Positions 11,578-23,972 of a stretch of DNA of 64,000 nucleotides are shown here, piece by piece. The position numbers and the translations under genes were made by a program. The notes beneath the pieces are model-generated. The model did no database searches, had not been told where the DNA came from, and saw only the letters and a program-made list of their open reading frames with translations. The number at the start of each line of letters is the position of its first letter. The stretch's first letter is position 1. This DNA comes from Berghia stephanieae (Eukaryota > Mollusca > Gastropoda > Nudibranchia > Aeolidiidae). Location of the stretch: NCBI GenBank assembly GCA_034508935.3, contig CM067443.1, positions 128,217,007 through 128,281,006 of the forward strand, written 5' to 3'.

Positions 11578-11842
11578 AAACAACACCAAGACAAACATAC
11601 GAACAAGAAATTATAGAAGCCTCCTCCATAGACAATACAACCGCATACAAAAAGAAAGTTATTGAATTTGTGAGAGACCAGTCCCTTCTTTGGGACCCAA
11701 AGAACCCAGAATATCACATCAAAGATCAACGAAAACAAGTCTGGGAAGATATCAACATGAAATGTCTACCTGCCGCTGAGCTTATTTTTAATAATAATAA
11801 AAATGGCAATGATGATAACAATGATGAAAATAATAAGACATA
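11578..11842 (+). pseudogene. MADF-domain fragment
   Basis: The open stretch reads AYKKKVIEFVRDQSLLWDPK, then NPEYHIKDQRKQVWEDINMK. This fits the MADF (Myb/SANT-like DNA-binding) pattern of a helix followed by LWD, a Y and a late conserved W. There is no ATG in the open stretch, a stop lies immediately upstream, and the frame runs into AAT-rich microsatellite. MADF domains occur in transcription factors and as accessory proteins of Harbinger-type transposons. I cannot tell which this was. Confidence 0.55.
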
Positions 11843-11877
11843 ATAATAATAATTAAAAAATAAATAAATAAAATTTC

Positions 11878-12080
11878 CTTTATTCATTCCCATGGGGAAA
11901 TTTGTCTTTAGGGTCTATTCCAAGGGAAAACTGGAATAACCCAGGCATCAGCAGCAGCGACGCAAACTGAGCTAGGGCGAGGTGACTTGCTCAAGGCCAC
12001 ACAACGCGGCGGGTAATCGAACTCGGTACCTTTTGGGTACGAAGCAAAGACCGTACCGCTGAGCCACGCTGTCCCAATAA
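11878..12080 (-). mobile_element. tRNA-derived SINE, family L (CORE-like body)
   Basis: Reverse complement: GGGACAGCGTGGCTCAGCGG (A box), GTACCGAGTTCGATTACCCG (B box), then CTTGAGCAAGTCACC. The last motif resembles the conserved centre of CORE/MIR-type SINEs. Ends in an A/T-rich tail near 11878. Single copy in this window. Confidence 0.7.
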
Positions 12081-12189
12081 TAATGAAGATGATGATGATA
12101 GAAGCAGCAGCAGTAGTGGTAGTAGTAATAGTAGTAGTAGTAGTAGTAGTAGTTGTTGTAATTGTAGTAGTAGTAGTTGTTGTAGAAGG

Positions 12190-12780
12190 CATTGGTTTAT
12201 CCCGGTTTCTATAGCATGAAAGGGGCAATAAAGTCGAAAAAAGTCGTTCTCCAAATAATGCCTCACAACCTTTATTCTGCATCGGTGCTCAAGCACATTT
12301 TAGCAGGGTTGTGTATGACTGATTGCAGAAATTCCAGGGGTATGGCTTTCAAGTCTGTCGCCTTAGGATTGGACAACAGCTGTCCATCCCCATTCCGATT
12401 GTCCTTGCAGCAAGTTTTAGATCCAGCTTTCGATTTCATGTTTGACATATGGACCTTGCAATTCAAGCTTTACTGTTCAAAACATTTTTGGGCTTGGATT
12501 TGCATTCTTGAAACATCTTAGCTTGGCCAAATCCTGTGCATCGAAAGGGGCAGTTTCTGAATTCCAGTAATTTGCTAAGGAGGACAATAGGCCTATCTTT
12601 AGCTTGCTTCCCATCATGGCATGCCTTGCCTTTTAAAGCATGTGTCTTGTTTGGCAAGCAGTGGAAAAGTAGACCAGTCTCATCTGCATTAAATACGTCT
12701 TGTGTGGAACATTTCCTCAGCAACATGACCATGGCTGTCTTTATCCAGTCGTTCATAATTGTAGTTTGGGCCAAACCAAA
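12190..12780 (-). mobile_element. pogo/Tigger-type (DDE_1) transposase remnant
   Basis: The minus strand encodes DVFNADETGLLFHCLPNK, the catalytic-Asp motif of CENP-B/Tigger-like DDE transposases (consensus near NADETGL). It is followed by KGKACHDGKQAKDRPIVLL and frame-shifted traces of LTGIQKLPL. Further downstream, faint matches to the later DDE region occur with stops. Terminal repeats were not found. The frame is broken several times. It could have supplied transposase for the TA-flanked deletion elements at 25203 and 48695, but that is only inference. Confidence 0.7.
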
Positions 12781-13279
12781 TTAAAAGAAATTGAGCAATT
12801 TTGCAACAAATAGCTGGTCAAGAGAGGCCTAAAATCTATTTTACAAATGAAATTGAAATCTAGACATTTTACAAAAATAGAGAATAGTCATCAACTTTCG
12901 ATAATGCATAAGACACAGCAAACCTAAGGACTAAATAGTAAGGCTTTCAATACTATGTGTAAGAACCCAGGCAGAGAATGGAGCCTTCTACACATCGATT
13001 TGGTTAGATATTCTATTTGTTCTTCTGGTATTTTTTCACAAATGTTTGCTAAAAGTTTCAAACAGATAATCAGCTATTGTAGTTATTCATATTTTTTCAA
13101 CTGTCTTTTCACATGACTCCACAAATATCTGGATTCACAGAATGCCAATCATATAACGGAATTTGCTCTGTTTCAAAAGAGTGTCTTCTGGCAATTGCTC
13201 AGTATAAGGGAGTGTTGTTTTGTTGTTTTGCATGAATATCGCGATTGGAGCATTGTTTTTACAGAATAATGAGACAATG

Positions 13280-14085
13280 ATATCAACTACCCTAGAAGCA
13301 TGGAATCTGAAAGTGAATCAATCCAAAACAGAATATACAAAAATCAAGAAAAATTTTAATGAATGGAAAAGTGTACGTAAACTAGGCAATTTGATCAACG
13401 AAAATGAAGACATCAGAAAACGAAAGAAGCTGGCCACCAATGCATTCAACCAACTCCAAAATTTATGGAATAGAAATAACATAATCAGTGAGAATAAACG
13501 AATACAGATTTACGAGGCACTGATTATTCCGATATTGACATATAATTGTGGAACCTGGGGCCTCACAAAAAAGAACAGAAAGTCTCGACTCATACCACCG
13601 CAAACAATTACGTCGCGTAATCGGAATCTATTGGCCAGAGACAATTACAAATACTGTTCTCTATGAAAAAACCAGGGTCCAACGCCTGAGTACAATAATA
13701 AAAGAACAGCGACAGGCTATTTGGTCACATCTTACGTCGAGAAGATAACATCCCAGCCCAAACTGCAATGACAGAATATTTCCTTCATGGCAACAAATAT
13801 GTAGGGAGACCACCAACATCAATAGTAACTACCCTGAACCAGGACCTCTCTACATATCAGAAATCTCTGGATTCAGATGAAGCTGAATTAATCCCTGAAG
13901 AACTAAGAAATGCTGCAGTGCCCTCCGTACTTATGTCACAACAAGATCTTGACAGCCTCAAAACTCTGGCCCAGGATCGTGACCAATGGAAACAATTAAC
14001 AACATGGATGGAGAGAGCAGCTATACTTATCGACTATGACTGAATCACACAATTCTCAGCAAGCGTCATTCGAACTGCGAAGCTT
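13280..14085 (+). mobile_element. LINE fragment, C-terminal third of reverse transcriptase polyprotein
   Basis: Three frames in succession: LKVNQSKTEYTKIKKN with RKKLATNAFNQLQNLWNR and EALIIPILTYNCGTWGL; then DSYHRKQLRRVIGIYWPETI; then YVGRPPTSIVTTLNQDL and LAQDRDQWKQLTTWMERAA before the stop at 14041. This is the thumb/C-terminal region common to endonuclease-RT LINEs. Two frameshifts are needed between the blocks. The 3' end (ATCACACAATTCTCAGCAAG) recurs at 48569-48692. Between 12790 and 13280 nothing is recognised. Confidence 0.75.
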
Positions 14086-14224
14086 ACTACTACTACTACT
14101 ATTAATTAGATAATATGCACTTCTAGCACCTGGTTGAAGTAATTATCGACACACATGTCCTTATTTATTGTTCTCTAGCATTCATTATTGACAGTAAAAC
14201 AACGAAATTGTATGTTTTTAAGTT

Positions 14225-14480
14225 ATAGGGAATTTACGGTGCTTGTGATACTATTACGTCATTTCAGTGCTAGTAAAAAGGAAGATAATAGACAGGAAAA
14301 ATTGCAGATATGAAGTTAAATGCACTGAAGAAAAATGAAGGCAAAGGGGACTGTGTCAAATAGGGAACAGAGGATTCCACGAGCAATCTATCTATGTGCA
14401 AATTTTTATATTACCTTAATGTCCCATCCAAGCACAAACAAAGGATCATATAATATTGTTATCACCATCATCATTATCAA
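14225..14480 (+). repeat. Family B fragment
   Basis: Diverged head of family B: ATTTACGGTGCTTGTGATAC then CAGTGCTAGTAAAAAGGAAG. It fades into unrelated sequence. Downstream, 14540-14640 holds a 38-bp unit (TCTGTCTATCCTCTTCATTT onward) repeated twice in tandem. Confidence 0.6.
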
Positions 14481-14980
14481 GACTGAGTACAAGATAGAAA
14501 TTTGACAATCAAACTTAGCCAGATAGCTGGCACCATATTCTGCAAGCTGATTGCTGTCTATCCTCTTCATTTTATAAACTCAACTCTTCTTCTGTCTATC
14601 CTCTTCATTTTATAAACTCAACTCTTCTTCTGTCTATAAATCAGTGCTGATGGTGACAAAAAAAGAAAAAGGAGGACAATTTTGAACAATTGCCAGTCCT
14701 ATTTTTACTCCACTAACCCCCACATTTAGAGCAATTGAGCTGATAACATATCATTGATATTCTAGCTGACTATGGGAGAATGGAACTGCACCTTTGTTCC
14801 ACCACACAACAAGTCTCTCACAGCCAGTACATTTGATTGGGGGGAAATGTAATTTTTTAAAAGGAGGAAATTCCTCCTTTGACTCCAAAATCGTGGATTT
14901 CGGTGGATCCAAGGAAAACCATCAACACCGATAAATCTGTGGTGAACCCCTCAATGGGGGGAGTAACTTGTCAGCACATT

Positions 14981-17571
14981 TCACATCTTGTCCTCATCGA
15001 CTATTAATGGTTTCCCTGCCATAGGCAAACCAAACCGTCTAGGCCAGAAAAACGGTGTTCTTTGTATTCTCTTCCCTTTGTATTGGAGAAACCGAGGCAA
15101 TATTGATGGAAGTCTCATGTGGATCCCTTTCCTTGAAGGGGTGTAAGCTATAACTTTTATGGTACATCCTGATCTTGGGGCTAAAGATACCCAACCTGGA
15201 AAAGAAGAGTAAAAATACAATACAATATTTATAGTGTGAGAGTGGTCTCTCATGGTCTAAGTCTAAACATGTTTTTAAAAAAGGCAATTTAACCATGGAA
15301 TACATCATGTTCTATGAATGGAAGGATTGCATGGCGGTTTTAAGACGAGTGGGCAACTTTTTTTTTTTTTGGTATTGCTATACAGGCAGAAGTGGTGGCA
15401 TGTTAATACACTCGCTACAAAATGTGGAGGTTTGAACTTGATTCTGTGTTTTTCACAACTGCTGATCTTATCACCCAGCAATAAGAGAGTAGATTGAGGA
15501 GAAAGGTCTCTTTTAAATCTGGTAAAAGGAAAGGAGACAAAGAGAGAAATTGGTCACCTTACCATAATATTATGTGGTTGACCCAGAACATTCGCTTGCA
15601 AGTCATTTTTCAGATTTCATGCATGATAATTATTTCAATTCATTACTAAATGAATCGAGACCAATTTTTCATTCTATTACAATTAGCAATCCATACACTG
15701 TGTATAATTTACAGTTAATAACTTTAGACCCAAGCAAGAAGCCCACCAATCAAATCAAACTGATATCAAATTGCTACCTACTGATATATTCTGACATCTT
15801 ATTGAAAAGATATTACTCAAGAGTTGCTGCACCAGGGCTGCCAGGTAGGTTTTTAAAAATATACTTAATCAGACGAAGCAGCTCTTGGACGCTGACATAA
15901 TTTCAGAAATCATTAGGAAAAGTGAATTTTGAGGTTAGGTATACAAAAATGGTTCTATTTGATAAACTTTATTACTATTTCAATATAAGCTCTCTAAGTA
16001 ATGATAATTGTACAATGCACACCTTAAACCAGAAAGTGCAGAGTAGATAGAGGGTTTACTGTGCAGAAGAAATACATTAAACAGTCCATTTCAAAGGCCC
16101 CACCCATCATCAAAATGTATCCATGGTGCCACTTCCAACCACAAATTTTCGTGGTTCCGTGATCATTTAGCAGCCCTACGCACATCTAATGCTGCAGAAA
16201 CCAGGAAAAACATTTGCACAAGCATGATGATTACCTATAGATGAGAGTTGGACATCAGCAGCAGCCATCTTGTCATCCTCCCCTTCCAGCATTATTTCTT
16301 TCCCAACTAGAGATGGCAATCGATTCAGTCTCTCACTGTCTCCAATTGGAATCTAGACAAAATGATAGTATAGAAATGCATTGTGATCTTGTTAACGTTG
16401 TGCATAGACTATATTCTCTATCATATTATTGTTATCAAATTATTGATTGAAATGAAATGGAAAATTGGCAACTTTGTGGGAATTGTTATTTCGACTTTTA
16501 ATTCTTTTTATTTTAGAATACTTCAATCTTAAATAATACTGAATTCTAAATTGATTTGATCATCAATGACATGGCACACAGACCGTTCCTCCCTTCCATT
16601 AAATTCCATTTCAATTGCCCCTCATGTCACAGAACCTGCTCCAAGTGCTTCTGTCCAAATAAGAAAGAGGGAAACTTTTACTTGTGGTCCTATGTTTTAT
16701 GTTTTTAAGGGTTTTACGGCGTTTGCAACACGTTGAGGTTATATCAGCGCCAGTAAAAAGGGAGATAATGGGATGGTAAAAAGTTATAGAATTACAATTA
16801 AAGCACCCAAGAGAAAGTAAGACAAAGGGGAACTGGGAACAAATAGGGATCAGATGTAGATTCCAAGAGCATACCATCAATATACTTAGTTTGAGATCGC
16901 CTAAAAGTCTCATCCGGACACAAGCACAAGATCCAACAAAGAGGAATACACTCAAATGCTTACATTATACATTCAAAATAACAAATACAATAATACATAG
17001 CAGAGAGATGATTTACAAGGAAAAAAATATCATCTCCCAAAACATTAACTATGCATTTGACTGTTTCCCTCCCAGCCAGGGCCAGGACAAAACCAAGTAA
17101 TCTTATTCCAAGACAAAGACAGAAAGCATGTTGGAAAATAGATATAAGGGGATAGAAGACACAGGATGTACCTCCCTGCACACTATGGGAGGTAGGAACC
17201 CCACCCAGCTAGTGGTCCTAAACAATGCCAGAATGAAGACAACTGCTCTGGCCTAACCTGGAACAACATTGGTGTCCATGCAGCCATGGAAGTCTTTAGG
17301 AGATGTCTTATGGAACCCATGGCTTGATGAGGATTCATGAAATGAAAAAAACAAACTCGATTCTTGATGAAGGCAAAAAGACACTCACCCCAAGTTCTTG
17401 TGTCCCAGCATGCTGTAGGTAGAAGTCATTGGCTTCCTCAATGGATACCATTCTGATTGGAATATTGGATGATGAGTGTACCACTGTCATCATGGCCTCA
17501 TTGCCCTGTTAACAACAAAAGGGGAATGGGAGGAAAATGAAGAATGGTGACTTATGTTAAACGAGTAAGGT

Positions 17572-17662
<91 letters not shown>

Positions 17663-18688
17663 ACTCTCAAATAGACCGGTTTCAATCACCAGTGCAGTTA
17701 AAATGATTTCTGATCACCCTGTCCATCCAAAAGTGATTGGATAGCTGAGTCTGGTGGAAAGGACCTTGTGATAGACTTTAGTCCTGTCCAAAGAGTTGAA
17801 AGTGCTACAAAATCTCCAGCTTCATGAGCCCTACGGCTCTAAAGGACCACTTTATGTGGAGGTCAAGTGGGAGAAAAATTCATAAACTATTCTTATCTAT
17901 TTGTAGAAATAACAAAATGTAAGTTGAGATTATTTTGACCAGATTGTTTTATTAATTAAAACACATTCCTCCACATCTGTAAAGCGATTTGAGCACATTT
18001 AGTGGATATTGCGCTATATAAAAAGCTCAATTTATTTATTTTTTTTATTTCAATTCCTCCATTTTCAATTTCCAGATCATTTAAGGTATACAAACTTGAA
18101 TCTTATAAGATATTGATTATGAGTTTTCACATGTCTTGGACCAAACGTGAATTGACTCATGACTTGCGATTTTTGAACACCAGCTAAAACCCTAATAAGG
18201 AGCTGATCCATGAAGATTTCTATTCTGTATTTATGGCACAGAACGTGACAACAAATGGAAAATGAAAGGATTCATACATAAAAGGGGGCTGAGTATACCT
18301 GTACATAGTCAAGTCTTGCCAAACCGGAAATGAAGAGGGCAGTACCAGGTTTCAGAACTACACAACGAGGGGTCATAGGATCCACAGGCTGGAGGACAGG
18401 ACACTCGTCAGGTTCTAATAAATTGAATGTCTGTAAATATGGAATAAACATCTTTGTCCTTTAAAAGAACCATCTACTCGTATCAGTCCACCACCGTGTA
18501 GTAGCCTGACATAAAATCAGCTCACCACCCCCCCCCCCCCCCCCCCTCCCGATATTATTTTAAATAAAGAAAAAATTCCTCTAAAACATTAGTCTGCTTT
18601 GAAGATACTTGGTTCTCCCCAAACCACCATATATGATCATTACATTATTGCCAAAAATGTAATTAAAAAAAAAAAAAAAAAAAAGAGA

Positions 18689-18754
<66 letters not shown>

Positions 18755-19641
18755 AGAGAGAAGAGAGAGAGACTGAGAGAGAGAGATATGGGGGTTGGGG
18801 GAAGAAGTGAGGGAAAATGATAAAAATAACAAATACAGAAATAACTGTTTGACATGAAAGTAATCAGAAGCATAGATGATAAGAAATTAAAAACTATCAG
18901 AGTTCACAATAGCAACTTCTGTATTTAATTAGAATAATGAGAAAGAAAAAAAATCAGGGATTTAAAAAAATCCTATCATAATCACATCCCTGTTTTCTAA
19001 CCAAGCCTGTTATACATAATTAAGGGAATTTTATTTATTTTAAATCAGTTTTATTGGCAGATTTGGACTGACCTGTTCTGGGTTTATAACACCTGGGGTA
19101 TCATACATCCAGTAACAGTGTTCATATTGGGAAGGGTCGAACAGCTCTGGTTTCAATTCAAAAGGGGAGGTGATGGTCCCGTCCTGACCCCCCTTGTAGG
19201 CAAAGACTTCTTGTCCCCATGGTGAATCTGAATTATCTCTATCCAACTGTCTCTGGGTCCATGTGTCAGTTGTGTTGACATTCTCTGGGTGATGGAAAGA
19301 AGGGAAAAGTACCTATATTTTCTGTTGGAGATTCTAGCAAAGCTTATGCTCACCTTAATCATTATAAATATCTAAAATTGAAAGAAATTAGATAGGATCA
19401 AATCAAATAATATCGTGTATATATATATATATATTATTTAAAATATTTACCACAATGTTTGGGGCAGTCTACATCAATGTTTCAGGCTTAATTTGCCATC
19501 TTCAGGACTTGAAGATGGCAAATTAAGCCTGAAACATTGATGTAGACTGCCCCAAACATTGTGGTAAATATTTTAAATAATAATTCGCTCCATTACTACA
19601 TGTCGAGCACTTTTCGTACCATATTTGTATCAAACACGATT

Positions 19642-19718
<77 letters not shown>

Positions 19719-22700
19719 TATATATATATAATATGATAGCAGTAATGCTTCGTATGCCTGGGGTCGATAAAAGAGGAGGAATAAGAGGAGGTGGTGGAGG
19801 GGAAGGAGGAGGAGAAGAAGAAGCATTGAGTGTAAACTGAAGATCTTCTTCATCATTTCCTCCTATTTCTCCTCTTGTATCAACCTGAGGCATTAGAAGC
19901 ATTACTAATTACTACTATCATCATATTTGACTTGATCCATCATATTTCTTTACAAATCTTTTTTTTTTAAAGAAAAGAGAATGGAATTTAAACATTTTAG
20001 TTTGCTTTATAAAATCATTAGTTACGACAAATCTCTTTAAATAACAAATCATGTGCCTTAAGTTTTAAAATGTATCAAACAAGAAATAAATGGGATAGTC
20101 TGAATACAAGACTAAATTCAAAACCATGTTATTTTTTAAAAGCTGAGGATCAATTACCCGTCAATTCCCAAGCCTTTTGTTTCTTCTTCTCCTTTTGTCT
20201 TTCCAATTTTTGTTCTTCTTTCTTGATTGCTACCTCTTGTTTCAACCTGGTGTGTCTCAGTGCCAGCGTGCGAGGTGTTGGGTTCATGATAGGGAACTTC
20301 AGCAGATTCAGTGTTGTTCCTTTGGAAAATTTAAAGAAATTTGAAGAATTAAAGCATTCCTAGCAAGATATTAAGACTTTGCTGCCTTGGTTTTACAAAA
20401 TGGAGCAAACACCATGTCACCATAATGTTCTTGTTCCAAACAAATTTGGAGTAAATAATTTGGTAAAATAAAAACAATAAATCGAATGTTAACAAAAATA
20501 AAATGTATTATAAAAAAGGATGTAGCTTAACACTTGTAACAAAATAAGCTTAAAAACCACAACTCAAAGGTGACTTCTTACCAGGCCACACAGAGACTGT
20601 CGCTCTCTGAATTAAATCTCTTGCTCTGTGCCTGCAGTAGTCTGATGCCAACAGGGTGTTGAATAGTGATGACTTGCCTGCATTTGCTGTGCCCACAATG
20701 AACACATCCGCTATGGAGGAAAACAACACTATTACTTACTGAAACTCAATTCTGTTGTTTTGAAACAAAATTAGTGAACTTTTGGAATACTTGGCAACAT
20801 AATCAAAATTTTTTTTTTTTTTAAATATCCATACAGTGGAAAGCGCATGCATAGCAGACAATGATATATGAACACAGACCAATGATAGCCTGATCAACAC
20901 ATACCCTCAAGACTGGCAAATCTCTTTTCATATTCCCTCCCTCCAATTGAGCCAAGGGTACTATGTCATAATTGATGAAAATGTTAAAACTAGCTCTATG
21001 ACCACAGAAGAGTCATAAATTAGTTTGTTTAGTTGTTTTTCCATTTGTTCTGAAAGGTTTTATGGCACTTGCAACTCTTTAATTAAGGTCATTTTAGTGC
21101 CTCTAAAAAAGATGATACAATGGAATGGTAAAAGATTTAGTTCTAGCCATCAAGTAACAAAGAGACACATAAATCACAGGAGACCAGTTCAACAGGGACC
21201 ATAAGTAGATCACAGAGCAATAAATATACTTTTGTAGCTAGTCTGAAACCACCCTGAGGTCTACACTGACACTGCTAAAAAATCTCTACCAAAAGGGACC
21301 AAAGGATGGTTTCCAACTCAGTAATAGAATAAGAATCTAACAATGACATCATCTTTAACGGAGAGATGATTTTTAAGATACACATATAATCTCTCGCAAG
21401 ACGATTATTCCACCAGACTAGTTCTCTTGGCTTTAGGTCGAAAGATAATGGGTCTAAAGCCCTGTTGAAGCACAAGGATTTAATTTCCTCTTATGACTCA
21501 ATGAAGTTTTAAAGACCTCATTACAGACTTAAGCAGAAAGATTTTAAAAAGATGAAGTCAACTTTTAAATTTACAATCATAACTGCCAGTGGGGAATTTT
21601 ATAAAAGGAGGAAAACTTCCTGATAATCGGGATAAAGTAGGTATTAAAAGGTATGATATAACTGCCTCTATTCAAAATGGAACATATTTCACATTGTCTC
21701 TTTGGTTAGCAGTCAATAAAATATCAGAAAACAGTCTAAACCATAGGAGGGTGCACATTGTTCTTTTAGAGATAATATGTGCATGATGGCAGGAATCACC
21801 ATCAACATTCAAATGATGAAGAGCCAATTCATCAGAATAGCTTGGAAAATCAAAATAGCAGAAATCTGATAATTAGAGGACATCTGTCAACTGTGATATT
21901 TTGATAAATTTTTGTTTTTTTAAATTACTTATCTCTATTATTGAAATTATGCTTGACATATATATAAAATCTTTGAGGGTCTTTACCTTTCATTTTGTAA
22001 AATGTAAAGAGAAAACTAATCAGCCTCTCAATTCCAAAGCCGGTCTTGGCGCTGATCAGCATGACTTTCCTAATATTCTTCAGACCCGAGTCACGACATG
22101 CCTGCATTATTGCCTCTCTCAAAGAAACCAAATACTGCTTGCTATCAGGTGCTATCAAGTCTACCTGAAATTTATACATAAAGACCATTGGGAGTGTAAT
22201 GAGAACAAAGTTGTAGCTTCTAGCTTGTAAGAATTATTGTAACCATCCTAACTCTTTCATGTCGACATCTGTAAACTTCTTACTCAAGGTGTATTAGATT
22301 ACACACTACATGTCATCAGACTTATATTGTTTGTTTTTAAGGGTTTTACAGCACTTGCAACACATTAAGGTCATATCAGCGCCAGTAAAAAGGAAGAAAA
22401 TGGGCTAGTAAAAAATTATAGTGGTAAGATGAGTTTATTTACCACAATAGTACCCTGGTGTCCTGATTGACAATTCTTGTTTACTCTTTTCAGTCAATAA
22501 AAATAATCTTTAGAATTAATTTTTTTTCCCTTTACTATAAGGGTCAGATGGAAACGTAATTATTTGCTCCCAGTAGTCAATAAGGGTAGAAATCAAAACA
22601 GATTCATTGCACCTACCTTGTTACCAACAATCACAAGAGGATGTTTGTGTCCAATGTAGGATGCCAAATTAGGTACAATGCTTCCTGGAATATCCATGAC

Positions 22701-23483
22701 ATCTACCACCATGACAACAACTGATCTTGTCTGCTTGATTTCTGAAATAATCTGTGCATAATCCTGGGCATCAGAAGTAACCTCCACAAATGCATCACAG
22801 TGTTGGATGTAGTGACATCGCTGACATACTGATGATCTTAGTTCTGATTCAGAAAGCAGTTTGAACCTCTCACTTGGCAAAAACCCAGGAATGGTTCGAT
22901 GCTGACAGTGAAGTAATGCCCCACATCCAACACAAGGAATATTACTTACAGGATGTGTTCGATCCTCTGTACCAAGTAGGGGAGATGGTTTTGGTTGTGA
23001 ATGCAACTCGTTTTTAAGTATGATATTTTCAATAAAGCCTTCTCCATCTATAGTTTCCTTGGATAGAGAAGGTATAATGTTCTCATCAAAATTTACTATT
23101 TCAGATGAATCATTAAAAACATTGTTAACTTCAGAGTTAATTTCTTTAGAGAAACTTTCCAGTTCTGAGCGTAATTCTTTTACAGATTTTATTCTTGCCT
23201 TTCTTTCCTGCTCAAATTGCTCACTTTCTGTCCTTTTTTGTGACTGAAATATCCTTTGAGCAATCAAAGACTGGGGTCTGGTATTGTCACGATTGTCTTT
23301 GTCTTTTGGTGCGATTTTAAAACCTGCTGGCAACTGGGCATGTTTTAGTCTTTTACAAACAATGTTTTGGTCCCAATTAGTCCCTTTGTTTGTATTTCTG
23401 TGCAACATATAACAAACATATAGAGGTTGTTTTGCCTCTGGTGAGGCTTGATGCAGCAGTCTTGTAATGCTTCTTTGAAACAT
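14981..23483 (-). CDS. NOA1: NOA1, mitochondrial circularly permuted GTPase, nine or ten exons, intact
   Basis: YqeH/NOA1-type GTPase needed for mitochondrial ribosome assembly and respiration. Exons on minus: 22617-23483, 21987-22164, 20582-20710, 20158-20319, [19758-19904 optional], 19073-19284, 18299-18430, 17389-17505, 16235-16352, 14981-15195. Exon 1 starts [12 protein letters not shown] (basic, presequence-like) and holds the zinc motif CVGCG...CQRC (about residues 184-223). Motif order is permuted as in the family: G4 NKVDL across exons 1-2, G5 SAKTGFG, G1 [13 protein letters not shown]2 [11 protein letters not shown]3 YDTPGV. The tail keeps [13 protein letters not shown] and FYLQHAG. 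Junction phases all agree, giving about 709 aa (human about 698). The optional Pro-rich exon is in frame but needs a GC donor (CCCCAG|GCATAC). The start ATG follows TTTCAG, so a 5' non-coding exon upstream is possible. No frame breaks. Confidence 0.93.
16684..17220 (+). mobile_element. Family B retroposon, full length, with 9-bp target duplication
   Basis: Element 16693-17211 flanked by GTGGTCCTA at 16684-16692 and 17212-17220. The head GTTTTACGGCGTTTGCAACA and the end CCCCACCCAG match the copy at 1928-2443. Lies in NOA1 between exons 8 and 9. Faint protein-like similarity among copies exists around the segment encoding FTRK-type residues, but no open frame is shared. Confidence 0.8.
17575..17850 (+). 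repeat. (CT)n microsatellite followed by a SINE-K 3' fragment
   Basis: 17575-17662 is (CT)n. At 17695-17850 the sequence CCATCCAAAAGTGATTGGAT and following matches the body of SINE family K (compare 47930-48060). The tRNA-like head is absent. NOA1 intron. Confidence 0.7.
17985..18040 (+). repeat. SINE-I type 3' tail fragment
   Basis: TTTGAGCACATTTAGTGGAT followed by ATTGCGCTATATAAAAAGCTC matches the 3' end of SINE-I copies (44600 and 54080). A similar isolated tail lies at about 24950-24990. It may instead be the 3' end of the partner LINE. Confidence 0.55.
18520..18790. repeat. Poly-C tract and A/(GA)n microsatellite in NOA1 intron
   Basis: About 25 C at 18521-18547, then poly-A and (GA)n at 18665-18788. 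No gene content. Just downstream of exon 7 on the plus axis. Confidence 0.9.
19432..19582. repeat. Perfect hairpin, 73-bp arms, 5-bp loop
   Basis: The left arm 19432-19504 is the exact reverse complement of 19510-19582, with loop GGACT. It lies in NOA1 between the optional Pro-rich exon and the exon carrying YDTPGV, bounded by (TA)n tracts on both sides. No copy of the arm sequence was noticed elsewhere in the window. See findings. Confidence 0.95.
19645..19735. repeat. (TA)n microsatellite
   Basis: About 85 bp of TA repeat with two AATA breaks, starting 23 bp beyond the optional NOA1 exon 19758-19904 on the donor side. A shorter (TA)n lies at 19418-19432. Confidence 0.95.
21040..21470 (+). 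repeat. Family B copy, diverged
   Basis: The head TTTTATGGCACTTGCAACTC and AGGTCATTTTAGTGCCTC is followed by a body that keeps GGAGAGATGATTTTTAAG. Ends unclear. NOA1 intron 2. Confidence 0.6.
22325..22425 (+). repeat. Family B head fragment
   Basis: GTTTTACAGCACTTGCAACA and AGGTCATATCAGCGCCAGTA, then lost. NOA1 intron 1. Confidence 0.7.
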
Positions 23484-23733
23484 TACTGAAACTGAGAAAA
23501 AATAAATGGGGAAAAGTGAAAAGGCAGAATTATGAATACTTAACACATTGCATTTAATGCATGCAACAAAATGTAAAATGAACTCTTTAAGAAAATGACT
23601 TTGCAATCATTTGGTTACAAGGGTTAGTCTAGCTAGCAAGGCACACACTTAAACTTGACATCCTTTTCGTGACTATAGAAACTGGGTCAGAGTTTGGCTC
23701 CATGTGCCATAATACTCTGAAGAACTATTATAT

Positions 23734-23972
<239 letters not shown>

